DNA of 64,000 bases from JBKPNJ01 sp963695705 (GTDB lineage: Bacteria; Actinomycetota; Actinomycetes; Propionibacteriales; Nocardioidaceae): NCBI GenBank assembly GCA_963695705.1, contig CAVOHB010000009.1:868001-932000 (forward strand), written 5' to 3'. The notes under the pieces were generated by a model that did not search any database, was not told the DNA's origin, and saw nothing but the letters and a program-made list of their open reading frames with translations. Shown here in pieces: positions 8,031-16,931 of this stretch (the stretch's first letter is position 1; every line of letters starts with the position of its first letter). Both the position numbers and the translations under genes were made by a program.

Positions 8031-8045
8031 TATCCTCGCGCGTGC

Positions 8046-8417
8046 TCACAGCCGGGCGCGAAACCGCCTGCCGCGCAGCGCCTCCTCGACCAGCTTGACG
8101 GAGCGCCGCACGGCGGACAGCCGGGCCAGCTCCCGCTCCCACGTCTCGACCGCCCCCTCGATTGCCTCGGGCTCGAGGAGGTCCCGCATGCTGGTGCGCA
8201 TCTCGCCGAGCCCCCGTTGCGCAGCCGCCTGGCAGGCCTCGACGTGGATCGCGGCGAACCTGGCCAGCACGACGACATGGCGCCGCAGGGTCGGGTAGCC
8301 GCGGAACTCCGGCGGGCACAGATCGAGCAGCCAGGCCGCGGCGGTCCGCTCCCAGGCGGGGGCGTCGGGTGGGCGCACCTGCGCCGGCCACCCGGGCGGG
8401 GTGACGAGACCATCCAT
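8046..8417 (-). CDS. uncharacterised actinobacterial protein behind a LexA box
   Basis: 123 residues, no membrane segment or signal peptide. MDGLVTPPGWPAQVRPPDAP leads into WLLDLCPPEFRGYPTLRRHV, VVLARFAAIHVEACQAAAQR and a helical C-terminal half ending SVKLVEEALRGRRF. Proteins with this P-P-G-x-P...W-L-L-D...P-x-x-Y/F-R pattern occur widely in actinobacteria, as I recall, without assigned function. The start codon is 14 bp from a perfect LexA-type palindrome, so the gene is predicted to be damage-inducible. Likely heads a two-gene unit with the methyltransferase. Confidence 0.85.
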   Translation of the reverse strand: MDGLVTPPGWPAQVRPPDAPAWERTAAAWLLDLCPPEFRGYPTLRRHVVVLARFAAIHVEACQAAAQRGLGEMRTSMRDLLEPEAIEGAVETWERELARLSAVRRSVKLVEEALRGRRFRARL

Positions 8418-8430
8418 GCGCCCGACCTTA

Positions 8431-8446
8431 TCGAACGCGTGTTCGA
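8431..8446. promoter_or_regulatory. LexA (SOS) box
   Basis: TCGAACGCGTGTTCGA matches the actinobacterial/Bacillus-type SOS consensus (TCGAAC-N4-GTTCGA in mycobacteria). The flanks extend the symmetry to CCTTA...TAAGG, about 26 bp in all. It lies between the peroxiredoxin stop and the start of the 123-residue gene, both on the minus strand, so its only adjacent target is that gene. Confidence 0.85.
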
Positions 8447-8460
8447 TAAGGCAACAGCGG

Positions 8461-9033
8461 CTACGCCTCCCCCCGTTCGGTCAGGAAGGCCAGGACGTCG
8501 CTCGCGGCCCGGTCGGGCGGGAACACCGGATAGAGCACGCCGTCGATACGGCCGTCCCGGATGACCATCGTGAGCCGCCGCAACAGCGTCATCCCCTCGA
8601 CGGAGAACGTCGGAAGCCGCAGCGCCGTGGTGAGCTCCAGGGCGGCATCGCTGACCAACGGGTACGGCAGCTTCAGCCTGTCCACGGCCTCCTGCTGGTA
8701 GTCGGTGTCCTGGGTCGACAGTCCGTAGATCTCGACGCCGACGTCGGCGAACTCCGCCGACAGGTCTCGGAAACCGCAGGCCTCCGGAGTGCAGCCACGT
8801 GCCCCGGGGATGGCGTCCCATCCGGCCGGTGAGTCGACCTCCGGTCGTCCGGTGCGCGGGTAGGCGAACACGACCAGCGTCGTGCCCCGGCTGCGATGGG
8901 ACAGGTCGACCGAGCCACCTCCTGTCGCGGGTAGGGCCAGCGACGGCACCGACAGCCGGCGAAGGTGATCAGCCGCGCTGTCGTCGATCGGGCGTGGAAG
9001 TGAGTCGGGCAGAGTCATCGGGTCGATCGGCAT
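8461..9033 (-). CDS. peroxiredoxin (redoxin/AhpC-TSA family)
   Basis: 190 residues. The core reads TTLVVFAYPRTGRPEV... GARGCTPEACGFRDLSAEFA with a C-x4-C site (Cys in CTPEAC) replacing the usual thioredoxin-like CxxC, then VEIYGLSTQDTDYQQEAVDR and LPYPLVSDAALELTTALRLP, typical of Bcp-like peroxiredoxins. Predicted to reduce H2O2 or organic hydroperoxides in the cytosol. ATG 9033 gives MPIDPMTLPDSLPRPIDDSA. Confidence 0.88.
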   Translation of the reverse strand: MPIDPMTLPDSLPRPIDDSAADHLRRLSVPSLALPATGGGSVDLSHRSRGTTLVVFAYPRTGRPEVDSPAGWDAIPGARGCTPEACGFRDLSAEFADVGVEIYGLSTQDTDYQQEAVDRLKLPYPLVSDAALELTTALRLPTFSVEGMTLLRRLTMVIRDGRIDGVLYPVFPPDRAASDVLAFLTERGEA

Positions 9034-9095
9034 ACCGACACGGTACGTCGGCCGACGCCCGGCGCCACTGCGTGCGCGGATCTAGGGTCGGGCGG

Positions 9096-9503
9096 ATGGA
9101 GTGCCTCTTCTGCGCCATCATCGCCCGCGAGACGCCCGCGAACATCGTGCTCGACGAACCCGACGTCGTGGCCTTCCTCGACATCCGCCCGGTGTTCAAG
9201 GGACACACGCTGCTGGCCACCCGGTCGCACGTGGAGACCCTCACCGACCTGCCCGACCAGTTGTTCGGACCCGTCATGTCGGCGACCAAGCGCCTGGCGG
9301 CGGCGGTCAGGACAGCCTTCGGGGCGCAGGGGTCGTTCGTCGCCGTCAACAACACGGTCAGCCAGTCCGTACCCCATCTGCACGTCCACGTCGTGCCGCG
9401 CACCAGGGGCGACGGACTTCGCGGCTTCTTCTGGCCGCGCACGAGGTACGCCGACGACGATGAGGCCGAGCGCTATGCCGAGCGCCTCCGGCGGGCGCTC
9501 TGA
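9096..9503 (+). CDS. HIT-family nucleotide hydrolase/transferase
   Basis: 135 residues. MECLFCAIIARETPANIV is the usual HIT start, with a Cys-x2-Cys pair (CLFC), and the histidine triad HLHVHVVPRTRGDGLRGFFW carries the catalytic site. Such proteins cleave dinucleoside polyphosphates or AMP-lysine/AMP-NH2 conjugates. The start is fixed by family alignment; no strong Shine-Dalgarno is visible. Confidence 0.94.
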   Translation: MECLFCAIIARETPANIVLDEPDVVAFLDIRPVFKGHTLLATRSHVETLTDLPDQLFGPVMSATKRLAAAVRTAFGAQGSFVAVNNTVSQSVPHLHVHVVPRTRGDGLRGFFWPRTRYADDDEAERYAERLRRAL

Positions 9504-9545
9504 ACGGTCGGCTTTCGCGATGCGCAGGTGACGGCGACGGCGCGG

Positions 9546-9962
9546 TCACCAGCTCCAGGATCTCTCGCAGAGTTCCATCTCCTCACGGAGCCGCTGCTGC
9601 TCGCGCAGCCCTTCACCGTCACCAGCCGCCGCGCTGTCCTGGGGCACGCCGGCGATCCGGCAGGCTTCCGCGAGCAGGTCGTCGTACGCGGCCAGAGCGG
9701 CCTGCAGGCGGTGCGCACGGGCACAGGCGTCCCCGTCCGCCTTGAGCACGCGGACCTCATGCGCGACGGCCCCGAGCCGGATCTGCAGACGAAGCACATG
9801 GAAGGGGTCACAGGCCGGCTCGCGGCGCAGCCGACCGGTGACCCGGTTTCGCCATCCCCGCAGCACCAACCGCCAGCGCGGCGTCGGTCCGATGCCGGGC
9901 AGTGCCAGGGCCAGCAACCCGAACACCACCGACGGAAGCAGGAACAGCAAGACCCAGTGCAT
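9546..9962 (-). CDS. membrane-anchored protein with a cytosolic helical domain
   Basis: Start ATG 9962 (MHWVLLFLLPSVVFGLLALA) is preceded by GAGGGG and gives 138 residues. One or two N-terminal hydrophobic segments (2-22, possibly 40-48) anchor a charged helical region rich in Arg, Ala and Leu ending ELCERSWSW. No known domain recognised. Confidence 0.6.
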   Translation of the reverse strand: MHWVLLFLLPSVVFGLLALALPGIGPTPRWRLVLRGWRNRVTGRLRREPACDPFHVLRLQIRLGAVAHEVRVLKADGDACARAHRLQAALAAYDDLLAEACRIAGVPQDSAAAGDGEGLREQQRLREEMELCERSWSW

Positions 9963-10059
9963 ACGAGGATCCCCTCGGCGCCCATGGTTCACACGATGCC
10001 CCCAGCCTAGATGAGAGGTTTCAGCGGACAAAGGCCGAGCCAGGGCGGAGAATCGTGGG

Positions 10060-10260
10060 ATGACGGTTCGAACGATCGAGCGCCTCGTCGGCTACAACGT
10101 GCTCTATTTCTTGTGCTGGGTGCTGGCGCTCGTCGCACTCGGCTCAGCCGACGGCATCGGGTCGCCCGAGCTGTTGCTCATGCTCGGAGCGCTCGTCGCC
10201 GGCCTGGTCGTGGTGTCCCATCTCACGCTGCGCAGCGAGCGGGCCTCGGTCCTGCGCTGA
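10060..10260 (+). CDS. small two-helix membrane protein (66 aa)
   Basis: ATG with GGAG upstream; MTVRTIERLVGYNVLYFLCW... has two transmembrane stretches (about 12-30 and 37-55) and ends HLTLRSERASVLR. Family not recognised. It stands between two minus-strand genes as a single plus-strand gene. Confidence 0.65.
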   Translation: MTVRTIERLVGYNVLYFLCWVLALVALGSADGIGSPELLLMLGALVAGLVVVSHLTLRSERASVLR

Positions 10261-10276
10261 GCCGGCCGACCCGGTC

Positions 10277-10798
10277 CTACAGCCGTACGTACCGGCCACG
10301 CCGGTAGGCCATCGCGCTTCCCGTGTCCTCACCGACCTCGACCCGCTCGGCCACCAGCTCGACCAGCATCCCCCAACCCACGGGACGCGGCTCCGCTTCG
10401 GTCAGCCGGCAGCCGACCCACCCGACCGTGTCGGAGAGCACCGGACCCCAGTCGGTCTCGCGCCAGTCCCCCATCCGGAAGGCGCCGCCCGGCGCCGGAG
10501 CCACCCCGGCGAAGGCGTCGGCCAGCGCGCTGTGCTGCCAACCCAGCACCGACACGGCGGTGACGCGCGACACCACGAGAGCGGCATAGATGTCGGAATC
10601 AGGATCCAGGAGCCCGAGCAGACGTCCCGGTTCGCCGTCCGCGACGAGCACCGAGGACACCGTGAGCCCGGCCACCCCCGACTCTGTCCTGGCCGTCCAC
10701 AGGGTCACCGGTGCCGCGATCCGCCCCCGCAGCCGACGCACGCCGCTGCGGTCGCCCTCCGGCGGCAGGAACGGATGCCGTGAATGGATCGTCACCAC
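10277..10798 (-). CDS. flavin reductase-like FMN-binding protein
   Basis: 173 residues from GTG 10798 (MVTIHSRHPFLPPEGDR...). VTLWTARTESGVAGLTVSSV is the FMN-binding segment of the flavin reductase domain, followed by DPDSDIYAALVVSRVTAVSV and a C-terminal strand VGWVGCRLTEAEPRPVGWGM. Probably NAD(P)H:FMN reduction or FMN-dependent chemistry. It starts 15 bp after the TauE/SafE gene and is likely in its operon. Confidence 0.85.
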   Translation of the reverse strand: MVTIHSRHPFLPPEGDRSGVRRLRGRIAAPVTLWTARTESGVAGLTVSSVLVADGEPGRLLGLLDPDSDIYAALVVSRVTAVSVLGWQHSALADAFAGVAPAPGGAFRMGDWRETDWGPVLSDTVGWVGCRLTEAEPRPVGWGMLVELVAERVEVGEDTGSAMAYRRGRYVRL

Positions 10799-10812
10799 GC
10801 CATTCTGCCCGC

Positions 10813-11535
10813 TCACCCGAGCAGGCTGCGGACCAGCAGGGCGATCGCCGAGGCGGAGCACACGAGCAGGACGGCGTTCCGGGTCCGGCCGGCATCGACG
10901 TGTCGGCGCAGCGGACCCGAGATCGCGAAGCCGACGACCAGACAGGGAAGCAGGACCAGGGCGACCACGGCGTCCTCGCTGTCTGCCTCCCCGGCCAGCG
11001 CCAGTCCGGCCAGGCTGAGCACGGCTCCGACCAGGAAGTACGCAGCCATCGTGGCCCGTACCTGCGCTCCCGCCCGGCGCTGGTAGAGGAGCGCGAACGG
11101 CGGTCCGCCGATCGACGTGGCGGTGCCGCTGACCCCGGAGATGAGTCCCGCACCGATCAGCGAACCTGGGGTCACCGGCACCTCGACCGCACGCGCCGTC
11201 AGGGCCACCCCGAGGAGCACCATCACGCTGACCGTCATGCCCAAGACCTGCTGCGACGCCACCGCGACCACGTAGACGCCGCCGGCGGTGCCGGCCAACC
11301 GGGCCGGCAGAGCCCAGGCCAGCCCCGGCCAGTCCACGTCCCGCCACTCACGCGCCAGCGTCAGCACGGGGTATGCGGCGGCCAGCCAGAGCAGCACGCC
11401 CGGTACGAGCGACGGCGCGATCAGGCTCGTGACCGGAGCCGCCACCAGACCGAGCCCCAGGCCCACCATGCCCTGCACCGTGGCGCCGATGACCACCGCG
11501 ATGACCAGCACGGCCAGGATCCACAGGTCCGGCAC
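10813..11535 (-). CDS. TauE/SafE-family anion exporter
   Basis: 240 residues, about seven to eight membrane helices. The family repeats are visible as GATVQGMVGLGLGLVAAPVT in the first half and GVSGTATSIGGPPFALLYQR in the second. Members export sulfite, sulfoacetate or related organic anions. Six bp from the acnA stop and followed by a flavin reductase; the three genes may be one transcript. Confidence 0.92.
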   Translation of the reverse strand: MPDLWILAVLVIAVVIGATVQGMVGLGLGLVAAPVTSLIAPSLVPGVLLWLAAAYPVLTLAREWRDVDWPGLAWALPARLAGTAGGVYVVAVASQQVLGMTVSVMVLLGVALTARAVEVPVTPGSLIGAGLISGVSGTATSIGGPPFALLYQRRAGAQVRATMAAYFLVGAVLSLAGLALAGEADSEDAVVALVLLPCLVVGFAISGPLRRHVDAGRTRNAVLLVCSASAIALLVRSLLG

Positions 11536-11541
11536 CGGCGC

Positions 11542-14403
11542 TCAGCCGGCCAGCAGGTCCCGCAGCACGTAGGGCATGATGCCGCCGTTGCGGTAGTAGC
11601 TGGCCTCGCTGGGGGTGTCGATCCGGACCCGCGCGTCGAACTCGACCACATCGTCACCCGAGCTCGCTTTCACCTTCACCGTCTTCGGAGTACGCCCGTC
11701 GTTCAGCTCCACCGCACCGACGATGTTGAACGTCTCGTTGCCGCTGAGGCCCAGCGACTCGGCGTTCTCGCCGTCGGAGTACTGCAGCGGAAGCACGCCC
11801 ATCCCGATGAGGTTCGACCGGTGGATCCGCTCGTACGACTCGGCGATGACCGCCCGGACGCCCAGCAGCGTGGTGCCCTTGGCCGCCCAGTCGCGCGACG
11901 ACCCGGAGCCGTACTCCTTGCCGGCCAGGATCAGCAGCGGTGTCCCGGCCTCGGCATATGCCTGAGCGGCGTCGAAGATCGTGGTCACGTCGCCACCCTC
12001 TCCGCCGTCGCCGCCTCCGTCGAGGAACACCTTCGTGTAGCCGCCCTCCGTGCCCGGCGCCAGCTGGTTGCGCAGCCGGATGTTGGCGAAGGTGCCGCGG
12101 ATCATCACCTCGTGGTTGCCGCGACGCGAACCGTAGGAGTTGAAGTCGCGCTGTTCCACACCGTGCTCGGCCAGGTACCTGCCGGCTGGCGAGTCCTTCT
12201 TGATCGCACCGGCGGGTGAGATGTGGTCGGTCGTCACCGAGTCGCCGAGCTTGGCCAGCACGCGCGCACCGGTGATGTCTTCGACGGGTGCCGGCTCGCG
12301 CTGCATGCCGTCGAAGTACGGGGGCTTGCGGACATAGGTCGACTCGGGGTCCCACTCGAAGACGTCGCCCTCGGGCGTGGACAGGGACCGCCAGCGCTCG
12401 TCGCCGGCGAACACGTCGGCGTAGTCCTCGGTGAACATCTCCGATGCGATCGCAGAGATGACGACGTCCTCGATCTCCTTCGTCGTCGGCCAGATGTCCT
12501 TCAGATAGACGTCCTCGCCCGAGCTGTCCACTCCGAGCGGCTCATTGAGCAGGTCGACGTCCATGGACCCCGCCAGCGCGTAAGCCACCACCAGCGGCGG
12601 CGAGGCGAGATAGTTCATCTTCACCTCGGCGTTGATCCGGCCCTCGAAGTTCCGGTTGCCGGACAGCACAGACACCACGGCGAGGTCGGCGTCCTCGACG
12701 GCCTTGCTGACCTCGGGGATCAGCGGGCCGGAGTTGCCGATGCACGTCGTGCACCCGTATCCCACCAGGTTGAAGCCCAGCTTCTCCAGGTACGGCGTGA
12801 GGCCGGCCCGCTCGTAGTAGTCCATGACCACCTTCGAACCGGGCGCGAGCGTCGTCTTGACCCACGGCTTGCTGGTCATGCCCTTGTCGACGGCGTTCTT
12901 GGCCAGCAGCGCGGCACCCAGCATCACCGACGGGTTGGAGGTGTTCGTGCACGACGTGATGGCCGCGATGGCGACGGCGCCGTGGTCGAGCTCGAACATG
13001 GTGCCGTCCGCGAGGGTGACCGGCGTGGGCTTGCTCACGCGGTCGCCGGCCGGGTCCGCACCGCCGGTGCCGCCGGCAGCCCGTTCGTGCGGGGGGGCTG
13101 AGCTGTTCTCGCCGGTGTAGGAGGGCGGGTCGCTGGCCGGGAACGACTCGGCCGATGCTCGGTCGTAGCCCTGCTCGTCCTGCTCCTCGGGGTCTCCGAC
13201 GTACTCTCCGAGCACGCTGCGGAACCCCGCCTTGGCGTCTGACAGCGCGACCCGGTCCTGGGGCCGCTTCGGACCGGCGATCGACGGCACGATCGTCGCG
13301 AGGTCAAGCTCGAGATACTCTGAGTAGCGAGGCTCGCGGTCGGCGTCGTGCCAGATGCCCTGCTCCTTCGCGTACGCCTCCACCAGCGCGAGCTGGCTGT
13401 CCGGCCGGCCGGTGAGCCGGAGGTAGCTGATCGTCTCGTCGTCCACCGGGAAGACCGCGACGGTGGAGCCGTACTCCGGCGACATGTTGCCGATCGTCGC
13501 CCGGTTCGCCAGCGGCACCGCGGCCACGCCGGGCCCGTAGAACTCCACGAACTTCCCCACGACACCGTGCTTGCGCAGCATCTCGGTGATCGTCAGTACG
13601 AGGTCGGTCGCGGTCACGCCCTCGGGCAGCTCACCGGACAGCTTGAAGCCCACCACCCGCGGGATCAGCATCGACACGGGCTGGCCGAGCATCGCGGCCT
13701 CCGCCTCGATGCCGCCGACACCCCAGCCGATCACACCGAGCCCATTGACCATCGTCGTGTGTGAGTCGGTGCCCACGCATGTGTCCGGGTACGCGACCGT
13801 GCTGTCGCCGTTCGCCTCGCGGGTGAACACCACCCTGGCCAGGTGCTCGAGGTTGACCTGGTGGACGATGCCGGTTCCGGGTGGCACCACCTTGAAGTCG
13901 TCGAACGCCCGCTGCCCCCAGCGCAGGAACTGGTAGCGCTCCTCGTTGCGGTCGTACTCGATCTCCACGTTGCGGGCGAAGGAGTCGGCCGTGCCGAACA
14001 CGTCGGCGATGACCGAGTGGTCGATGACGAGCTCGGCGGGTGCGAGCGGGTTGATCTTGGTGGCGTCACCGCCGAGATCCTTCATCGCCTCCCGCATGGT
14101 CGCCAGATCGACGACCGCCGGTACGCCGGTGAAGTCCTGCATGATGACCCTGGCCGGCGTGAACTGGATCTCCTCGCTGGGGTCGGCGGCAGCGTCCCAC
14201 CCGGCGAGCCCGCGGATGTCGTCGGCGCTCACGTCGGCGCCGTCCTCGGTGCGCAACAGGTTCTCGAGCAGGATCTTCAGGCTGTAGGGGAGGCTGTCGA
14301 CGTCGAGCCCCTCTCCTGCCACCGCGGCGAGGCGGTAGATCTCGTACGTCGAGCCGTTGACCTCGAGCGATCCCTTCGCCCCGAAACTGTCGACGCTGGA
14401 CAT
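11542..14403 (-). CDS. acnA: aconitate hydratase A
   Basis: Interconverts citrate and isocitrate in the TCA cycle with a [4Fe-4S] cluster. 953 residues. Cluster ligands are Cys485 in ITSCTNTSNP and Cys551/Cys554 in YGCTTCIGNSG. The N-terminal half contains TCVGTDSHTTMVNGLGVIGW; the C-terminal swivel domain has YGSGSSRDWAAKG. A polar insertion at about residues 405-465 (rich in E, D, S, G) is typical of actinobacterial enzymes. AGGAG lies seven bases before ATG 14403. A palindromic operator candidate sits about 150 bp upstream. Confidence 0.97.
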   Translation of the reverse strand: MSSVDSFGAKGSLEVNGSTYEIYRLAAVAGEGLDVDSLPYSLKILLENLLRTEDGADVSADDIRGLAGWDAAADPSEEIQFTPARVIMQDFTGVPAVVDLATMREAMKDLGGDATKINPLAPAELVIDHSVIADVFGTADSFARNVEIEYDRNEERYQFLRWGQRAFDDFKVVPPGTGIVHQVNLEHLARVVFTREANGDSTVAYPDTCVGTDSHTTMVNGLGVIGWGVGGIEAEAAMLGQPVSMLIPRVVGFKLSGELPEGVTATDLVLTITEMLRKHGVVGKFVEFYGPGVAAVPLANRATIGNMSPEYGSTVAVFPVDDETISYLRLTGRPDSQLALVEAYAKEQGIWHDADREPRYSEYLELDLATIVPSIAGPKRPQDRVALSDAKAGFRSVLGEYVGDPEEQDEQGYDRASAESFPASDPPSYTGENSSAPPHERAAGGTGGADPAGDRVSKPTPVTLADGTMFELDHGAVAIAAITSCTNTSNPSVMLGAALLAKNAVDKGMTSKPWVKTTLAPGSKVVMDYYERAGLTPYLEKLGFNLVGYGCTTCIGNSGPLIPEVSKAVEDADLAVVSVLSGNRNFEGRINAEVKMNYLASPPLVVAYALAGSMDVDLLNEPLGVDSSGEDVYLKDIWPTTKEIEDVVISAIASEMFTEDYADVFAGDERWRSLSTPEGDVFEWDPESTYVRKPPYFDGMQREPAPVEDITGARVLAKLGDSVTTDHISPAGAIKKDSPAGRYLAEHGVEQRDFNSYGSRRGNHEVMIRGTFANIRLRNQLAPGTEGGYTKVFLDGGGDGGEGGDVTTIFDAAQAYAEAGTPLLILAGKEYGSGSSRDWAAKGTTLLGVRAVIAESYERIHRSNLIGMGVLPLQYSDGENAESLGLSGNETFNIVGAVELNDGRTPKTVKVKASSGDDVVEFDARVRIDTPSEASYYRNGGIMPYVLRDLLAG

Positions 14404-14550
14404 CAGCCATCTCCTCTGGTCTCGTTCTGCCCGGCCTCTTGACCGCGCGGTTGACCGTCGTCACCATCTTGGCCGACACCCGCAGGTTCCAACAGTCGGA
14501 CCAGCGGGCCGACCGAGCCCATCAAGCCGGTCTCGGACGGTCGCCACACT

Positions 14551-14568
14551 TATCTTGATGTCAAGATA
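14551..14568. promoter_or_regulatory. 18-bp palindromic operator candidate upstream of aconitase
   Basis: TATCTTGATGTCAAGATA: two perfect 8-bp arms separated by 2 bp, far more AT-rich than its surroundings. The shape resembles operators of urate/aconitate-responsive MarR regulators (TamR in Streptomyces is reported to control aconitase); that comparison is from memory. It lies between divergent acnA (148 bp away) and glgX (243 bp away), so either could be the target. Confidence 0.6.
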
Positions 14569-14584
14569 CATGACGGCGATAGTC

Positions 14585-14668
14585 TGTGCATCCGGCTGTC
14601 CATCCGGCTGTCCATCCGGCTGTCCATGCGGCGGTCCATCCGGCTGTCCATGTGGCGGTCCATCCGGC
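14585..14668. repeat. 12-bp tandem repeat, seven copies
   Basis: Seven consecutive units of consensus TGTCCATCCGGC (variants TGTCCATGCGGC, GGTCCATCCGGC, TGTCCATGTGGC) fill the acnA-glgX intergenic space. The 407-bp gap (14404-14810) holds only this repeat and the palindrome; no gene is supported. Copy number probably varies between strains. Confidence 0.85.
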
Positions 14669-14810
14669 CGGGCAGGCCGCCGTTCCCTGCACCGCGCTCG
14701 CGCTCTGCCGCTTCTGCTGAGAGGATTGACCTTTGCCCAGCCGCCGGGCTCGCGTGCTTCGCCGCGCTCGAGCCCGGTGGCATGAGTAGCGCCGGACAGC
14801 GAGGAGCCGT

Positions 14811-16931
14811 ATGGAGCAGTGGCCCGGGACGCCCTATCCGCTCGGAGCGACCTACGACGGCGCGGGCACCAACTTCGCGTTGTTTTCGGATATGGCCGAC
14901 AGTGTCGAGCTGTGCCTGATCGGCGGTCGCGGGAAGGAGACCCGCATCCCGATGCTCGAGCGGAACGCGCTGGTGTGGCACACCTACCTTCCCCGGGTCG
15001 GCCCGGGACAGCGGTACGGCTACCGGGTGCACGGGCCGTACGACCCCGCTCGGGGGCAGCGCTGCGATCCCTCGAAGCTGCTCCTCGATCCATACGCGAA
15101 GGCCATCGACGGCGCGATCGACTGGGCACCGGCTCTGTACTCCTACGATATGAACGACCCGACCCGGCGCAACACCGACGACTCCGCCGAGCACACGATG
15201 ACCTCTGTCGTCATCAACCCCTACTTCGACTGGCAGGACGACCATCTGCCTCGCCGGCCGTACCACGAGACGGTCATCTACGAGGCTCACGTGCGGGGCC
15301 TGACCGAGACGCACCCCGGCATCCCGCCGGAGATCCAGGGCACCTATGCCGCCCTGGCCCACCCCGTGATGCTCAAGCACCTGACCCAACTCGGGGTCAC
15401 CGCGATAGAGCTGATGCCGGTACACCAGTTCGTCTCCGACGCCGCGTTGGAGCAGCGGGGTCTGTCCAACTACTGGGGCTACAACACGATCGGGTTCTTC
15501 GCGCCGCACAACGGCTACAGCTTCGCCGGCGGGCTCGGTGAGCAGGTCCTGGAGTTCAAGGCGATGGTCCGTGGACTTCACAAGGCGGGGATCGAGGTCA
15601 TCCTCGACGTCGTTTACAACCACACCGCGGAAGGGAACCAGTTCGGGCCGACTCTGGAGTTCCGGGGCATCGACAACACGTCGTACTACCGGCTCAGCGA
15701 CGAGGACCGTGCGTTCTACTACGACACGACGGGTACCGGCAACACCCTGCTGATGCGCAGCCCGCACGTGTTGCAGATGATCATGGACTCCTTGCGCTAC
15801 TGGGTTCTCGACATGCATGTCGACGGGTTCCGGTTCGACCTCGCGGCCAGCCTGGCCCGTCAGTTCCACGAGGTCGACCGGCTGAGTGCGTTCTTCGACC
15901 TGGTCCAGCAGGACCCGGTGGTGTCCCAGGTGAAGCTGATCGCGGAGCCCTGGGACGTTGGGCCAGGCGGTTACCAGGTCGGGAACTTCCCACCCCAGTG
16001 GACGGAGTGGAACGGCAAGTACCGCGACTGTGTACGCGACTTCTGGCGCGGCGAGCCCGACGCGCTGTCGGAGTTCGCCAACCGGCTGTCCGGTTCCTCC
16101 GACCTCTACGAGAGCGACGGGCGCGCTCCGTACGCCTCGATCAACTTCGTGACGGCGCATGACGGCTTCACCTTGCACGACCTCGTGTCGTACAACGAGA
16201 AGCACAACGATGCGAACGGCGAGCAGAACCGCGACGGGGAGAACCACAACCGCAGCTGGAACTGCGGTGTCGAGGGACCCACCAACATTCCCGAGGTCCT
16301 GGAGCTTCGCGCCCGGCAGAAGCGCAACCTGCTCACGACGTTGCTGCTGTCCCAGGGCGTGCCGATGCTGCTGCACGGTGACGAGCTCGGCCGGACCCAG
16401 CACGGAAACAACAACGCCTACTGCCAGGACTCCGAGCTGTCCTGGGTCGACTGGGCCCACGCCGACCTCGAGCTCGCTGCCTTCGTGTCGACGCTGACGG
16501 CCCTGCGCGCAGCCCATCCCGTGTTCCGTCGGCACCGCTTCTTCACCGGCGACGACGGGCACGACGGCCTGCCCGACATCGCCTGGCTGCGACCCGATGG
16601 GCACTCGATGGATGCCGACGACTGGTCGGCCGGCATCGCGACCATGACCGTGTTCCTCAACGGAGACGCGATCCTCGGTACCGGCGACCGCGGCGAGCGC
16701 ATCACCGACGACTCCTTCCTGCTGCTGCTCAATGCGAGCGGGCAGGACGTCACCTTCACCGTCCCCGACGCGGAGTACGGCCGCGCCTGGGAAGCGGTCC
16801 TGTCGACCGACAAGGTCACGCCGAAGCAGCGCCGGGGCAGGTCCCTGGCACCGAAGCGAGTCCTGGGGGGGAGCCCGCTCAACGTCGTCGCCCGCTCGAT
16901 CGTGGTCCTCCAGCGTGAGGTGTCCGGGTGA
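14811..16931 (+). CDS. glgX: glycogen debranching enzyme (isoamylase type)
   Basis: Hydrolyses alpha-1,6 branches of glycogen limit dextrin to feed malto-oligosaccharides to TreY/TreZ. 706 residues. The N-terminal CBM48-like domain starts YPLGATYDGAGTNFALFSD. GH13 catalytic residues: nucleophile Asp343 in VDGFRFDLA, acid Glu379 in LIAEPWD, stabiliser Asp451 in VTAHDGFTL; NRSWNCGVEG is a GlgX/TreX signature. Its stop overlaps the treY start (GTGA), so the genes are translationally coupled. Confidence 0.96.
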   Translation: MEQWPGTPYPLGATYDGAGTNFALFSDMADSVELCLIGGRGKETRIPMLERNALVWHTYLPRVGPGQRYGYRVHGPYDPARGQRCDPSKLLLDPYAKAIDGAIDWAPALYSYDMNDPTRRNTDDSAEHTMTSVVINPYFDWQDDHLPRRPYHETVIYEAHVRGLTETHPGIPPEIQGTYAALAHPVMLKHLTQLGVTAIELMPVHQFVSDAALEQRGLSNYWGYNTIGFFAPHNGYSFAGGLGEQVLEFKAMVRGLHKAGIEVILDVVYNHTAEGNQFGPTLEFRGIDNTSYYRLSDEDRAFYYDTTGTGNTLLMRSPHVLQMIMDSLRYWVLDMHVDGFRFDLAASLARQFHEVDRLSAFFDLVQQDPVVSQVKLIAEPWDVGPGGYQVGNFPPQWTEWNGKYRDCVRDFWRGEPDALSEFANRLSGSSDLYESDGRAPYASINFVTAHDGFTLHDLVSYNEKHNDANGEQNRDGENHNRSWNCGVEGPTNIPEVLELRARQKRNLLTTLLLSQGVPMLLHGDELGRTQHGNNNAYCQDSELSWVDWAHADLELAAFVSTLTALRAAHPVFRRHRFFTGDDGHDGLPDIAWLRPDGHSMDADDWSAGIATMTVFLNGDAILGTGDRGERITDDSFLLLLNASGQDVTFTVPDAEYGRAWEAVLSTDKVTPKQRRGRSLAPKRVLGGSPLNVVARSIVVLQREVSG

